49,161 nucleotides of DNA from an uncultured Bacteroidales bacterium (GTDB lineage Bacteria > Bacteroidota > Bacteroidia > Bacteroidales > UBA932): contig ONLD01000009.1 in assembly GCA_900318565.1 (NCBI GenBank), forward strand, positions 1 to 49,161, written 5' to 3'. This document shows positions 31,340 through 38,674 of this stretch, piece by piece. The translations under genes and the position numbers were made by a program. Within the stretch, counting starts at the first letter, position 1, and the number at the start of each line of letters is the position of its first letter. The notes beneath the pieces are model-generated. The model had not been told where the DNA came from, ran no database searches, and saw nothing but the letters and a program-made list of their open reading frames with translations.

Positions 31340-31900
31340 ATGGACGCTAAAAGACTTGACCGATTCGAAGATATCCTGCGGGACGGCCTCGTGAAATTAT
31401 GCCACGGCGAAGGTTTGTGCCCTGATAGACTGCCCTCCACCCCTGACCTGGAGGAAGCCTGGGCGCGCTACGCCAAGCCATATATAGCCGATGCCGTGGA
31501 GAACTTCAACCAGTATCCCGAAGCGGCCCTCGCCTGGGCGGCGTTTCTCGGTATGGGAGTGGCGCATAACTGGGACCTGGACTGGCAGGCCCACAAAAAT
31601 GACGACTACACGTCCTACTACGGCCCCCGCGGCTGGGACGACCTGGACGAATACATCCTCGGACCGTTCCTCCGCCTGACCCCCGAATTCGCAAAGAAAG
31701 TCTCCGGAGCCTTCGACAGCTGCGCGCTTGCCGCTATGGGACTTATGCGCCACGAGGGCATAGAGACCTGGACCGAAGACGGCTTCTGGGCCATCGCACG
31801 CATCTGCGGAGTGATGTTCCGGCTCGGCGCCGGCGTGGAGCTCCACAGGCTGGGATACAAGATGACGGCAGTGCCGATTATAACAACAAAACAATCATAA
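31340..31900 (+). CDS. Conserved Bacteroidota protein of unknown function
   Basis: A 186-residue soluble, mostly helical cytoplasmic protein without a signal peptide. Landmark segments are YPEAALAWAAFLGMGVAHNWDLDW, shown here only in part as ALAWAAFLGMGVAHNWD, then RGWDDLDEYI and GVMFRLGAGVELHRLGYKM. I recall similar short proteins in Bacteroides genomes, all hypothetical. It is the first gene of the unit that continues with six exported proteins, with a three-base gap to the next ATG, and it is the only member that stays in the cytoplasm. A regulatory or chaperone role in the unit is possible but unsupported by motif. Confidence 0.75.
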   Translation: MDAKRLDRFEDILRDGLVKLCHGEGLCPDRLPSTPDLEEAWARYAKPYIADAVENFNQYPEAALAWAAFLGMGVAHNWDLDWQAHKNDDYTSYYGPRGWDDLDEYILGPFLRLTPEFAKKVSGAFDSCALAAMGLMRHEGIETWTEDGFWAIARICGVMFRLGAGVELHRLGYKMTAVPIITTKQS

Positions 31901-31903
31901 CCT

Positions 31904-33457
31904 ATGCTGAAAAGACTCATTTTAACCGCCACTGCGGCAATCCTGTGCTGTTCTATGACCGCCCAGGAAAAAATCAAGCAGGTAGTCACCTCCGACTACA
32001 ACCGCAACAGCGTCTCGATGGTAGCCATCCAGCGCGGAGACAGCTACGACTCCGCCACGACAAGCGCCGTTGCATCCTTCTCCCCCGGAGAAAAATTCGA
32101 CATCAACCGCATCAACACCAAGACCCTTCGCATCAGCAAGCTGCGTTCAGAGGCAGTCTATCAGAGCGAAGTTGACGGGGTCGTCGGCGGCGTCGGATTC
32201 GCAAAGGAAATCCTCGCATCGATTTTCAACCGCGACTCCAAGGGTATGATGAACGACAAGACCGTCCGTTACCGCGGCAACTACGACGCCAAGGACCAGG
32301 ACGTCATCAACGCACGCGCCGCCCGTGTGGGCGAAGACGCTCTCGGCGACCTGGGCCAGAAGCTCGTGGCCGCGAGCTATGTCGTGGTAAACGATTTCTA
32401 CAAGATCGAGCGTGAGACAGACAAGCGAGGCAAAGTGTACTGGAGCACCAATGCCAGGGCCTATGCCTACAAGCTGGATCTCGACGAGAGTTCGCTCTAT
32501 GACTTCTACGAGAAGTGCTGGATTTACGACGAAGACGACGAGGCGACCCGCGCCGCAAAAATCAGCGCCTTCAACAACCTCGCAATCGGCCTCGTGCCCG
32601 TGGCCTCCGCTTCCACGTCCGCCACTTCTTCCACGGTCGAAGATGCGGCAGCCGAATGCCTCAGCGGCCTGATTACCGGCCTTGAGAACCAGATTTCCGA
32701 CTGGGAAGTCGCCGTGACCGTAAGCGCCCGCCGCCCCCTGAGGGCCAAGATAGGCACGAAGGAAGGCCTGAAGAACGGAGACCGCTATCGCGCGTATTCT
32801 TATCGTGAAGACAACAACGGCAACCTGGTGTCCGTGCCCCGCGGATTCCTCAGAGCTACCGAGGTCTCCAGCAACACCGGTATGTCCATCGGCGAGACCG
32901 AACCTTCGGAATTCTACCAGATATCGGGCCTTGCCAACATCGATGAAGGCTGGACCATCAAACAGTCCAACGACCTCGGCCTCGGCGTTATGGCAGGTAT
33001 CAAGACCGGCTCGATGGGCAAACTCGCCCTGGCCGTGGATATTGATTTCCTGATGGATGTAAAGACCGGCGGCTCAATGTCTTACGCCCTCTTCAGCGGG
33101 TCCTTAGACCTCAAGCAAGCCAAATACGTTCCCCTCTTCTTCGGCATAGGCTACGGCTACGGCCTGCACCTGAGCCGCTTCTTCGAAGTGATGCCTTACG
33201 CTATGATAGGTATGGACCACATCGGTTACTCGAGCACCGACAACAGCAAAGACCGCTTCGTACGCGAATCCGCCCTGGTGCTGGAGCCCGGCGTGAGGGC
33301 CGCTGTAAATGTGGCATACCCCTTGCAAGTGTTCGTCAAGGCGTTCGTGGACTGGAACCCCGAGTTCATCCAGGGCAGCCTGTACAAGCTTTATAACGAA
33401 ACTGTCGGCCACAAGAGCGGCTTCGGTCTGCAGGCCGGTTTGAAATGGACATTCTAA
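31904..33457 (+). CDS. Exported multidomain protein with C-terminal outer-membrane barrel
   Basis: A 517-residue protein with a signal peptide (residues 1-20, ending CSMTAQ). Residues 25-215 are soluble and contain ARAARVGEDALGDLGQKLVA, a helical segment of the kind seen in LPP20/FlgT-like proteins. Residues about 265-330 form a small beta domain (ARRPLRAKIGTKEGLKNGDR, then GFLRATEVSSNTG) that resembles the C-terminal SH3-like domain of FlgT. The last 170 residues alternate hydrophobic and polar residues like an eight-stranded outer-membrane barrel and end in KWTF with the terminal Phe. It may be the outer-membrane anchor of an assembly made with the next five proteins. Function unknown. Confidence 0.78.
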   Translation: MLKRLILTATAAILCCSMTAQEKIKQVVTSDYNRNSVSMVAIQRGDSYDSATTSAVASFSPGEKFDINRINTKTLRISKLRSEAVYQSEVDGVVGGVGFAKEILASIFNRDSKGMMNDKTVRYRGNYDAKDQDVINARAARVGEDALGDLGQKLVAASYVVVNDFYKIERETDKRGKVYWSTNARAYAYKLDLDESSLYDFYEKCWIYDEDDEATRAAKISAFNNLAIGLVPVASASTSATSSTVEDAAAECLSGLITGLENQISDWEVAVTVSARRPLRAKIGTKEGLKNGDRYRAYSYREDNNGNLVSVPRGFLRATEVSSNTGMSIGETEPSEFYQISGLANIDEGWTIKQSNDLGLGVMAGIKTGSMGKLALAVDIDFLMDVKTGGSMSYALFSGSLDLKQAKYVPLFFGIGYGYGLHLSRFFEVMPYAMIGMDHIGYSSTDNSKDRFVRESALVLEPGVRAAVNVAYPLQVFVKAFVDWNPEFIQGSLYKLYNETVGHKSGFGLQAGLKWTF

Positions 33458-33471
33458 TTCAACAGCAAGAT

Positions 33472-33987
33472 ATGAGAAAAACAATTATGATCGCGCTCAC
33501 CCTGCTGATGACATTCTCGGCAGTGAGTGCCAGCGCCCAGAGCAAGGACCGCAGAAAGTCCTTCAAGAGCTGGGACAACTACGAAATCACCACTGAAAAA
33601 GTCGGTGTGGACGGTACCAAGTTCGTCAAGGTCTGGGGCTTCGGCAAGACTGTCGATGCAGCCACTATGGCCGCAAAGGAGAACGCCGTACACGCTTGTA
33701 TCTTCAGGGGCATCCCCGGCAACTCCACCGCTATGAGTACGCCTCCCATCTGCCCCAACCCCGACACTCTCGCCTCCCACGAGGACTATTTCAACACTTT
33801 CTTCGCCCCCGGCGGTCCTTACCTCGCCTATGTCAGTATGACCACCGACGGAGTCCCCTCCGGCACCGACAGGCGCAAGGTCAAGGGCGGCTACAAGGTC
33901 GGCATCTACGTCCAGGTGATGTATGACAACCTCAAGCGCAAGCTCGAGGCCGACGGCATCGCACGTAAACTCAGCTCCGGTTTTTAG
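33472..33987 (+). CDS. Exported LPP20-like protein, paralogue of 35942-36382
   Basis: A 171-residue protein with a signal peptide (residues 1-22, ending SASAQ). The ATG at 33472 starts the signal; a GTG/ATG further upstream would not. The core VKVWGFGKTVDAATMAAKEN, then AVHACIFRGI, has the strand-helix pattern of LPP20/FlgT N-terminal domains. The sequence continues EDYFNTFFAPGGPYLAYVSM and KVKGGYKVGIYVQVMYDNLK, ending in KLEADGIARKL. The same order of blocks occurs in the protein at 35942-36382, so the two are paralogues. It lies between the barrel protein and the DUF6175 protein, with 14- and 3-base gaps. Function unknown. Confidence 0.78.
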   Translation: MRKTIMIALTLLMTFSAVSASAQSKDRRKSFKSWDNYEITTEKVGVDGTKFVKVWGFGKTVDAATMAAKENAVHACIFRGIPGNSTAMSTPPICPNPDTLASHEDYFNTFFAPGGPYLAYVSMTTDGVPSGTDRRKVKGGYKVGIYVQVMYDNLKRKLEADGIARKLSSGF

Positions 33988-33990
33988 GAT

Positions 33991-34962
33991 ATGAAAAAAA
34001 CAATCGTAATCGCAGCACTGCTGCTCGCCTTCCAGTTTGTCGGCTGGTCACAGGCTAAGAAACCGACCATTATGGTCGTACCCGCCGACGCTTTCTGTGA
34101 GCGTTACGGCTATGTCCAGCAGGCCAACGCAATGGGCCAGACCGTTTCCTCCCCCGACTATTCGAGGGCTATGAAGGAAAATGCGGACATCCGCACCCTC
34201 GTCGCCGCGATGGCTGATTTTATGGCCAAGAACGACTTCCCCATCCAGAGCCTCGAACAGGAGCTCAAGCGCCTCCAGACCGAGGACGCCGAGCTCGCTA
34301 TGATGACCGGCAAGAACTCCGGCGCTGAAGTGGACGAGACTCCTCTCGAGAGGCTCCGCAGGAGCGCCAAGGCTGACATCATCCTCGACCTTGACTACGA
34401 TGTGCACCGCATCGGCCCCCAGAAGCAGGTCACTTTCAATCTCCAGGCAATCGACGCCTACTCCTCCAAGATCATCTCCGGCAACACCGGCGCCAGCACG
34501 GCAGCCAACGTGCCCTTGACTTCCCTGCTTGAGGAGTGCGTGCTCAGCTTCAAGGACAATTTCCTCAGCGGCCTGCAGCACTACTTCGACGACCTGTTCG
34601 CCAACGGACGCGAGATTTCCGTCACCCTTCTCCGCTACAACAACTGCCCCGTCGATTTCGAGGAGGAGTATGAAGTTAATGGAGAAGAGTACGAGCTCGC
34701 CGAAATCATCGAAGCCTGGATGGCCGACAATACAGTGGAAGGCCGTTTCACGACTGCCGCCAAGTCCGCCAACCGCCTGCGTTTCAACCAGGTGCGCATC
34801 CCTCTCTACGCCCAGAATATGAACGGCCGCGACGTGGCCATCGACGCCGAAGCCTTCGTCAAGCCGCTCGTCCGTATGCTCAAGAAAGCTCCTTACAAAC
34901 TGACCGTCGGTTCCGCCCCCAGAGGTCTCGGTGACGTCTGGATTACCATCGGCGACAAATAG
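33991..34962 (+). CDS. DUF6175-family exported protein
   Basis: A 323-residue protein with a signal peptide (residues 1-21, ending GWSQA). It matches my recollection of the DUF6175 family: KKPTIMVVPADAFCERYGYV at the start, MAKNDFPIQSLEQELKRLQT, KADIILDLDYDVHRIGPQKQ, and GREISVTLLRYNNC with IRIPLYAQN-like ending. The strand order, with a KADI strand followed by an IDAYSSKII strand, resembles the TolB-N/CsgG fold in which monomers assemble into rings. That structural link is inference. It is third among the six exported members of the unit. No enzyme motif is seen. Confidence 0.8.
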   Translation: MKKTIVIAALLLAFQFVGWSQAKKPTIMVVPADAFCERYGYVQQANAMGQTVSSPDYSRAMKENADIRTLVAAMADFMAKNDFPIQSLEQELKRLQTEDAELAMMTGKNSGAEVDETPLERLRRSAKADIILDLDYDVHRIGPQKQVTFNLQAIDAYSSKIISGNTGASTAANVPLTSLLEECVLSFKDNFLSGLQHYFDDLFANGREISVTLLRYNNCPVDFEEEYEVNGEEYELAEIIEAWMADNTVEGRFTTAAKSANRLRFNQVRIPLYAQNMNGRDVAIDAEAFVKPLVRMLKKAPYKLTVGSAPRGLGDVWITIGDK

Positions 34963-34971
34963 TGAATGCTT

Positions 34972-35940
34972 ATGAAAAAGATAATTGCCAGTATTCTGCT
35001 TGCGGGCGTCTGCGTGCTGTCATTTGCCCAGAACAATGAAGGCAAGATGGACGACAAGGGCCGCATCGCCCTTACTCCCGTCATCCTGGAAAACAGTTTC
35101 ATTCCCCCGGCAGCATCCAACGTTGTGCTCAACAAACTGACCCAGATCGTCACCAAGAACGGCCTCGCAGGCGACAGCTTCGACCCCCGTTTCATCATCA
35201 CCGCCAATATGGTGGAACTCAGCCACGACGTCACGGCCACGACCCCTCCTATGCAGGCCCTGACCCTGACTCCTACGCTGTATATAGGTGACGCCGCCAC
35301 AGGCACCCTCTACGCCACCTGCGCACTCGATCCCGTCAAGGGAGCAGGCACCAACGAGACCAAGGCCTATATGCAGGCCGTCAAGATGCTCAGGGCCGAC
35401 ACCCCCGCAGTCAAGCAGTTCATCGAGACCGGAAAGAAGCGCATCGTCGAGTGGTACAACACCCAGATCGACTTCCTCATCTCCGAGGCCAACGCCCTTG
35501 CCGGACAGGACAAGTATGACGAGGCCATCGCCCTGCTCTTCACCGTCCCCGAGGTGTGCAAAGAGGCTTTCGACAAAGCTATGCGCGCCGCCGAGCAGAT
35601 TTTCCAGCAGAAAATCGACATCGAGGGTGCATACCTCCTGAATATGGCCACCCACACGTGGAATGCCAACCAGAGCTGGAGCGGAGCCAACGAAGCCGCC
35701 GGCTATCTCTCACAGATCCACCCTCTTTCCTCCGCCGTACAGGGAGGTATGGTCCTTTCCCAGACCATCGCCGCCCGCGTCAAGGAGCTTGACAACAGGG
35801 AGTGGAGTTTCGCTATGAAGCAGTTCGACGCTTCCGTCAGCCTCGAGAGAGCAAGAATCGAAGCTATGGGAGAAATCGGCAAGGCTATGGCCAAGCGTCC
35901 CGTCAACTACTACAATATGAACAGTTTCGGCTGGTGGTGA
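34972..35940 (+). CDS. Exported TolB-N/CsgG-like protein of unknown function
   Basis: A 322-residue protein with a signal peptide (residues 1-19, ending VLSFAQ). The ATG at 34972 is preferred over 34966 because the signal then begins MKKIIAS. Residues 25-160 have alternating strands (GRIALTPVILENSF, DPRFIITANMVELSHDVTAT, LTLTPTLYIGDAATGTLYAT) that resemble the TolB-N/CsgG fold. Residues 165-240 are helical with a TPR-like spacing (EANALAGQDKYDEAIALLF). The C-terminus is helical and ends SFGWW. It follows the DUF6175 gene by nine bases and precedes the second LPP20-like gene by one. Function unknown. Confidence 0.76.
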   Translation: MKKIIASILLAGVCVLSFAQNNEGKMDDKGRIALTPVILENSFIPPAASNVVLNKLTQIVTKNGLAGDSFDPRFIITANMVELSHDVTATTPPMQALTLTPTLYIGDAATGTLYATCALDPVKGAGTNETKAYMQAVKMLRADTPAVKQFIETGKKRIVEWYNTQIDFLISEANALAGQDKYDEAIALLFTVPEVCKEAFDKAMRAAEQIFQQKIDIEGAYLLNMATHTWNANQSWSGANEAAGYLSQIHPLSSAVQGGMVLSQTIAARVKELDNREWSFAMKQFDASVSLERARIEAMGEIGKAMAKRPVNYYNMNSFGWW

Positions 35941-35941
35941 T

Positions 35942-36382
35942 ATGAAAAAGATAATATTCGCAATGATGGCGCTGCTCCTCACGGCAGGAGCTTTCGCCCA
36001 GGAAACCGAGTGCATCAGCAAGGAGATGGACGGCAGCCTCACGCTCCGCGTGTGGGGCACCGGCCGCAACAGGACCGACGCTCTCGAGCAGGCCAAGAAA
36101 CAGGCCGTGTATGACGTGCTTTTCAAGGGTATAACCCGCGGCAACACCGACTACAATATGCGTCCTATAATGACCGAGGTCAACGCCCGTCAGCGTTATC
36201 AGGACTACTTCGACATTTTCTTTATGGACCGCGGCGAATACCGCAAGTACATCAGTATGGAAGACAAGAGGGCCGGTTCCACCCGCACCCGCCGCAACTA
36301 CCGCGACGTGACAGTGGGTACCACCGTCAGGGTGCTCGTACCCCAGCTTCGCGCAAGACTTAAAGAAGACGGATTGTTATGA
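35942..36382 (+). CDS. Exported LPP20-like protein, paralogue of 33472-33987
   Basis: A 146-residue protein with a signal peptide (residues 1-18, ending AGAFAQ). The core LTLRVWGTGRNRTDALEQAK, then KQAVYDVLFKGI, aligns with VKVWGFGKTVDAATMAAKEN in its paralogue, and QDYFDIFFMDRGEYRKYISM aligns with EDYFNTFFAPGGPYLAYVSM. The end (VRVLVPQLRARLKEDGLL) also matches. One base separates it from the previous gene and it overlaps the next by four (ATGA). Two related small proteins in one unit suggest either a hetero-oligomer or two positions in a layered structure. Confidence 0.78.
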   Translation: MKKIIFAMMALLLTAGAFAQETECISKEMDGSLTLRVWGTGRNRTDALEQAKKQAVYDVLFKGITRGNTDYNMRPIMTEVNARQRYQDYFDIFFMDRGEYRKYISMEDKRAGSTRTRRNYRDVTVGTTVRVLVPQLRARLKEDGLL

Positions 36383-36918
36383 AAAGAATGATGCTTTTGC
36401 TCAGCTTCGCGCTGATGCTGCTTCCCGCCTCCCTTATGGGCCAGGCAAAGCACACCGACTACAAGCTTCCCGAAGTGCCCAAACGGGCCGAATACATCGA
36501 CTTCCCGAGCCTCGACCAGGGACTTTGGTTCGCCGCGCAGGTCACGCCCGGCATTTTCGTCCGGGAAGGATTCACTATTAGAGCTGAACTCATTGCAGGC
36601 TATCGCTTTGGTGAGTTTTTCAGAGTGGGTGCCGGAATAGCTCCCGGAGTCTTGGGCCCCGTCTTCTATATGCCGGCTTTTCTGGATCTCCGCGGAAATA
36701 TCATTTCTCAGGAATCAAGGATGGTCGTCCCATATTGGAACCTTGACGCCGGTTACTCCATAAGTCGTGTTTACAGCGGCATCTACCTTTCTCCCACAGT
36801 GGGAGTCAGGGTTGGAATGCCTCGAAACGATTTCATCGCCGGACTTAGCTATATTGCCCAGCTGCTCCCCGGAACAGCTGTCCACGGTATCGCCCTTAAA
36901 CTGGGTTTCGAGTTCTGA
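36379..36918 (+). CDS. Small outer-membrane beta-barrel protein
   Basis: A 179-residue protein with a signal peptide (residues 1-21, ending SLMGQ). The mature protein alternates aromatic and small residues in strand-length stretches (GLWFAAQVTPGIFVREGFTI, AELIAGYRFGEFFRVGAG, YSGIYLSPTVGVRVGM) and ends KLGFEF with the terminal Phe, the signature of a small outer-membrane barrel. It is the last gene of the unit, just ahead of a strong terminator. With the C-terminal barrel of 31904-33457 it gives the unit two outer-membrane components. Confidence 0.82.
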   Translation: MKRMMLLLSFALMLLPASLMGQAKHTDYKLPEVPKRAEYIDFPSLDQGLWFAAQVTPGIFVREGFTIRAELIAGYRFGEFFRVGAGIAPGVLGPVFYMPAFLDLRGNIISQESRMVVPYWNLDAGYSISRVYSGIYLSPTVGVRVGMPRNDFIAGLSYIAQLLPGTAVHGIALKLGFEF

Positions 36919-36935
36919 TTAAATCGCTTTGTTCT

Positions 36936-36971
36936 CAAAAGTCCGCAGGCTGCTTAGTCTGCGGACTTTTG
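36936..36971 (+). terminator. Intrinsic terminator ending the envelope unit
   Basis: A 13-bp stem (CAAAAGTCCGCAG paired with CTGCGGACTTTTG) with a 10-base loop and T-rich 3' side follows the last gene by 17 bases. The sulfatase -7 box begins three bases after it. Confidence 0.85.
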
Positions 36972-36973
36972 TT

Positions 36974-36981
36974 TATATTTG
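36974..36981 (+). promoter_or_regulatory. -7 element of the sulfatase gene
   Basis: TATATTTG ends 22 bases before the ATG at 37004 and directly follows the terminator, so the sulfatase is its own unit. No -33 TTTG is clear. Confidence 0.5.
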
Positions 36982-37003
36982 CACTCGTCATAACGGAATT
37001 CTT

Positions 37004-38674
37004 ATGCACAAGCACAGTATCGCGAAACTCTCTATAGGCCTGCCGCTGGCCGCCCTCTCAGCCTGCCAGAAAGCGGACGAACGCCCGAACATCATTTTTT
37101 TTCTGGTCGATGATTTCGGCTGGATGGACACCCAGGTGCCTTTCGGCCCTGAAGTCTATCCCGAGAACGGCCGGCACCACACCCCGAATTTCCTGCAGAT
37201 GGCCGCCGAAGGCGCAATCCTTACCAATGCCTACGCCTGCCCGCTGTCCTCCCCCACCAGGACCAGCATCCTGACCGGAGTCAGTTCGGCACGCACCGGC
37301 GTCACAAACCCGCTGGGAAGCCTTCGCGGGGCTGAAACGGCATACCCTACTCCCGCCGATTCTCCCTGGGCGACCGTAGATTCGCTTGCCTCAGGCTGCC
37401 TGGACTCGCCTCGCTGGAGCGTCAACGGCGTCAATCCTGCAATCCCCGGTTCACAGGACGACATAGAAGACAGCTTCTACGGGACTGTGTATCCTAAGCT
37501 GCTGAAAGACAGCGGTTATTTCACAATCCACGTGGGAAAGGCGCACTGGGCTACCGCCGGCACTCCGGGATGCTCGCCCTACAATATGGGCTTCGTGGTC
37601 AACGTAGCCGGCGGCGTGGTGGAATTCTCCAAGTGCGGCTATCGTTCGGAAGACAACTACGGCAACAAGAAAGACGGCCGCGGCGTGCCGTTTACGCCCC
37701 ACAACCTTATGGAATACTACGGCACCGGCACGCATATGACCCAGGCGCTTACACGCGAAGCGCTCAAGTCTCTGGAGTTCCCTCTGCAGGAGAAGAAGCC
37801 CTTCTACCTTTTCCTCTCCCAGTATGCCGTCCACACCCCCATCCAGGACGACCCGCGCTTCTACCGGAAGTACCTTGACGCGGGAATGGACGAAGGGCAG
37901 GCGCGCTTCGCTTCGATGGTCGAAGGCGTTGACGTGAGCCTTGGCGAAATCCGGGCTTTCCTTAAAGAACGCGGCATCGAAAAGAACACCGTGCTCATCG
38001 TTATGGGCGACAACGGCGGCAACTCCGAAAACAAGAACAAGGGCGGCATTCCCCATACCCAGAACAAGCCGCTGCGCGAGGGCAAGGCCTCCTGCTACGA
38101 AGGCGGCACGCGCGTGCCTATGCTCGTCTGCTGGCCGGGGAAAGTGGCTCCCGGCACACGCCTCAACACCCCCGTCGTCTGCGAGGACCTCTTCCCCACC
38201 CTGCTGCACCTGGGCGGCATCAGTGGCTACAAGACCGTGCAGGAAATCGACGGGCAGGACCTTTACGACCTGCTGACCAAAGGCTCGCGCCTCGCGTCGG
38301 AGCAGCATTTCGCCAGCCTGAAAGAAGCCTACGAGTTCGAGATTCCGGCGTCCGTATCCGGCATCGACCCGCAGCGCTTTATCGTGTCTCATTATCCGCA
38401 CCAGTGGAAGCCCTACGTGCTGGATGACATAGACTACCTGTCGAGCATTCGCAAGGGCGAATGGAAACTGGTGTACCGTATGCGCACGCGCGCCCTCGAA
38501 CTTTACAACCTGTCCGAAGACCTCGGAGAGCAGCACGACGTAGCTTCTTCCCACCCCGAAATCGTCCGCGAACTCGCCCGTGCACTGTCGGCGAGGCTAA
38601 GAAAATGGGACGCCGGTATGCCGCTCGTCCGCAGCACCGGCGTCCCTGTGGAAATGCCTGACGAATTACTCTAG
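37004..38674 (+). CDS. Ser-type arylsulfatase lipoprotein (S1 family)
   Basis: A 556-residue sulfatase with a lipoprotein signal (LAALSAC, Cys21). The ATG at 37004 follows the promoter; upstream in-frame starts lie in the terminator. The metal-site start NIIFFLVDDFGWMD (Asp36, Asp37) and the maturation motif LSSPTRTSILTG (Ser82-x-Pro-x-Arg) are intact. This is the Ser-type motif, which must be converted to formylglycine by an anaerobic radical-SAM maturase (anSME); none is encoded in the window. VMGDNGGNSENKNKGG supplies the later metal ligands. A sulfated glycan such as mucin or glycosaminoglycan is a likely target, but no glycosidase neighbours help. Its stop overlaps the convergent M16 stop. 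Confidence 0.92.
   Translation: MHKHSIAKLSIGLPLAALSACQKADERPNIIFFLVDDFGWMDTQVPFGPEVYPENGRHHTPNFLQMAAEGAILTNAYACPLSSPTRTSILTGVSSARTGVTNPLGSLRGAETAYPTPADSPWATVDSLASGCLDSPRWSVNGVNPAIPGSQDDIEDSFYGTVYPKLLKDSGYFTIHVGKAHWATAGTPGCSPYNMGFVVNVAGGVVEFSKCGYRSEDNYGNKKDGRGVPFTPHNLMEYYGTGTHMTQALTREALKSLEFPLQEKKPFYLFLSQYAVHTPIQDDPRFYRKYLDAGMDEGQARFASMVEGVDVSLGEIRAFLKERGIEKNTVLIVMGDNGGNSENKNKGGIPHTQNKPLREGKASCYEGGTRVPMLVCWPGKVAPGTRLNTPVVCEDLFPTLLHLGGISGYKTVQEIDGQDLYDLLTKGSRLASEQHFASLKEAYEFEIPASVSGIDPQRFIVSHYPHQWKPYVLDDIDYLSSIRKGEWKLVYRMRTRALELYNLSEDLGEQHDVASSHPEIVRELARALSARLRKWDAGMPLVRSTGVPVEMPDELL

Noticed and set aside
36929-37003. Upstream in-frame start for the sulfatase
   Set aside because: It would place the terminator and the -7 box inside the coding region and ahead of a perfect lipoprotein signal.
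37451-38554. A 367-codon open frame on the minus strand inside the sulfatase gene
   Set aside because: The sulfatase is intact on the other strand and the antisense product has no recognisable features.
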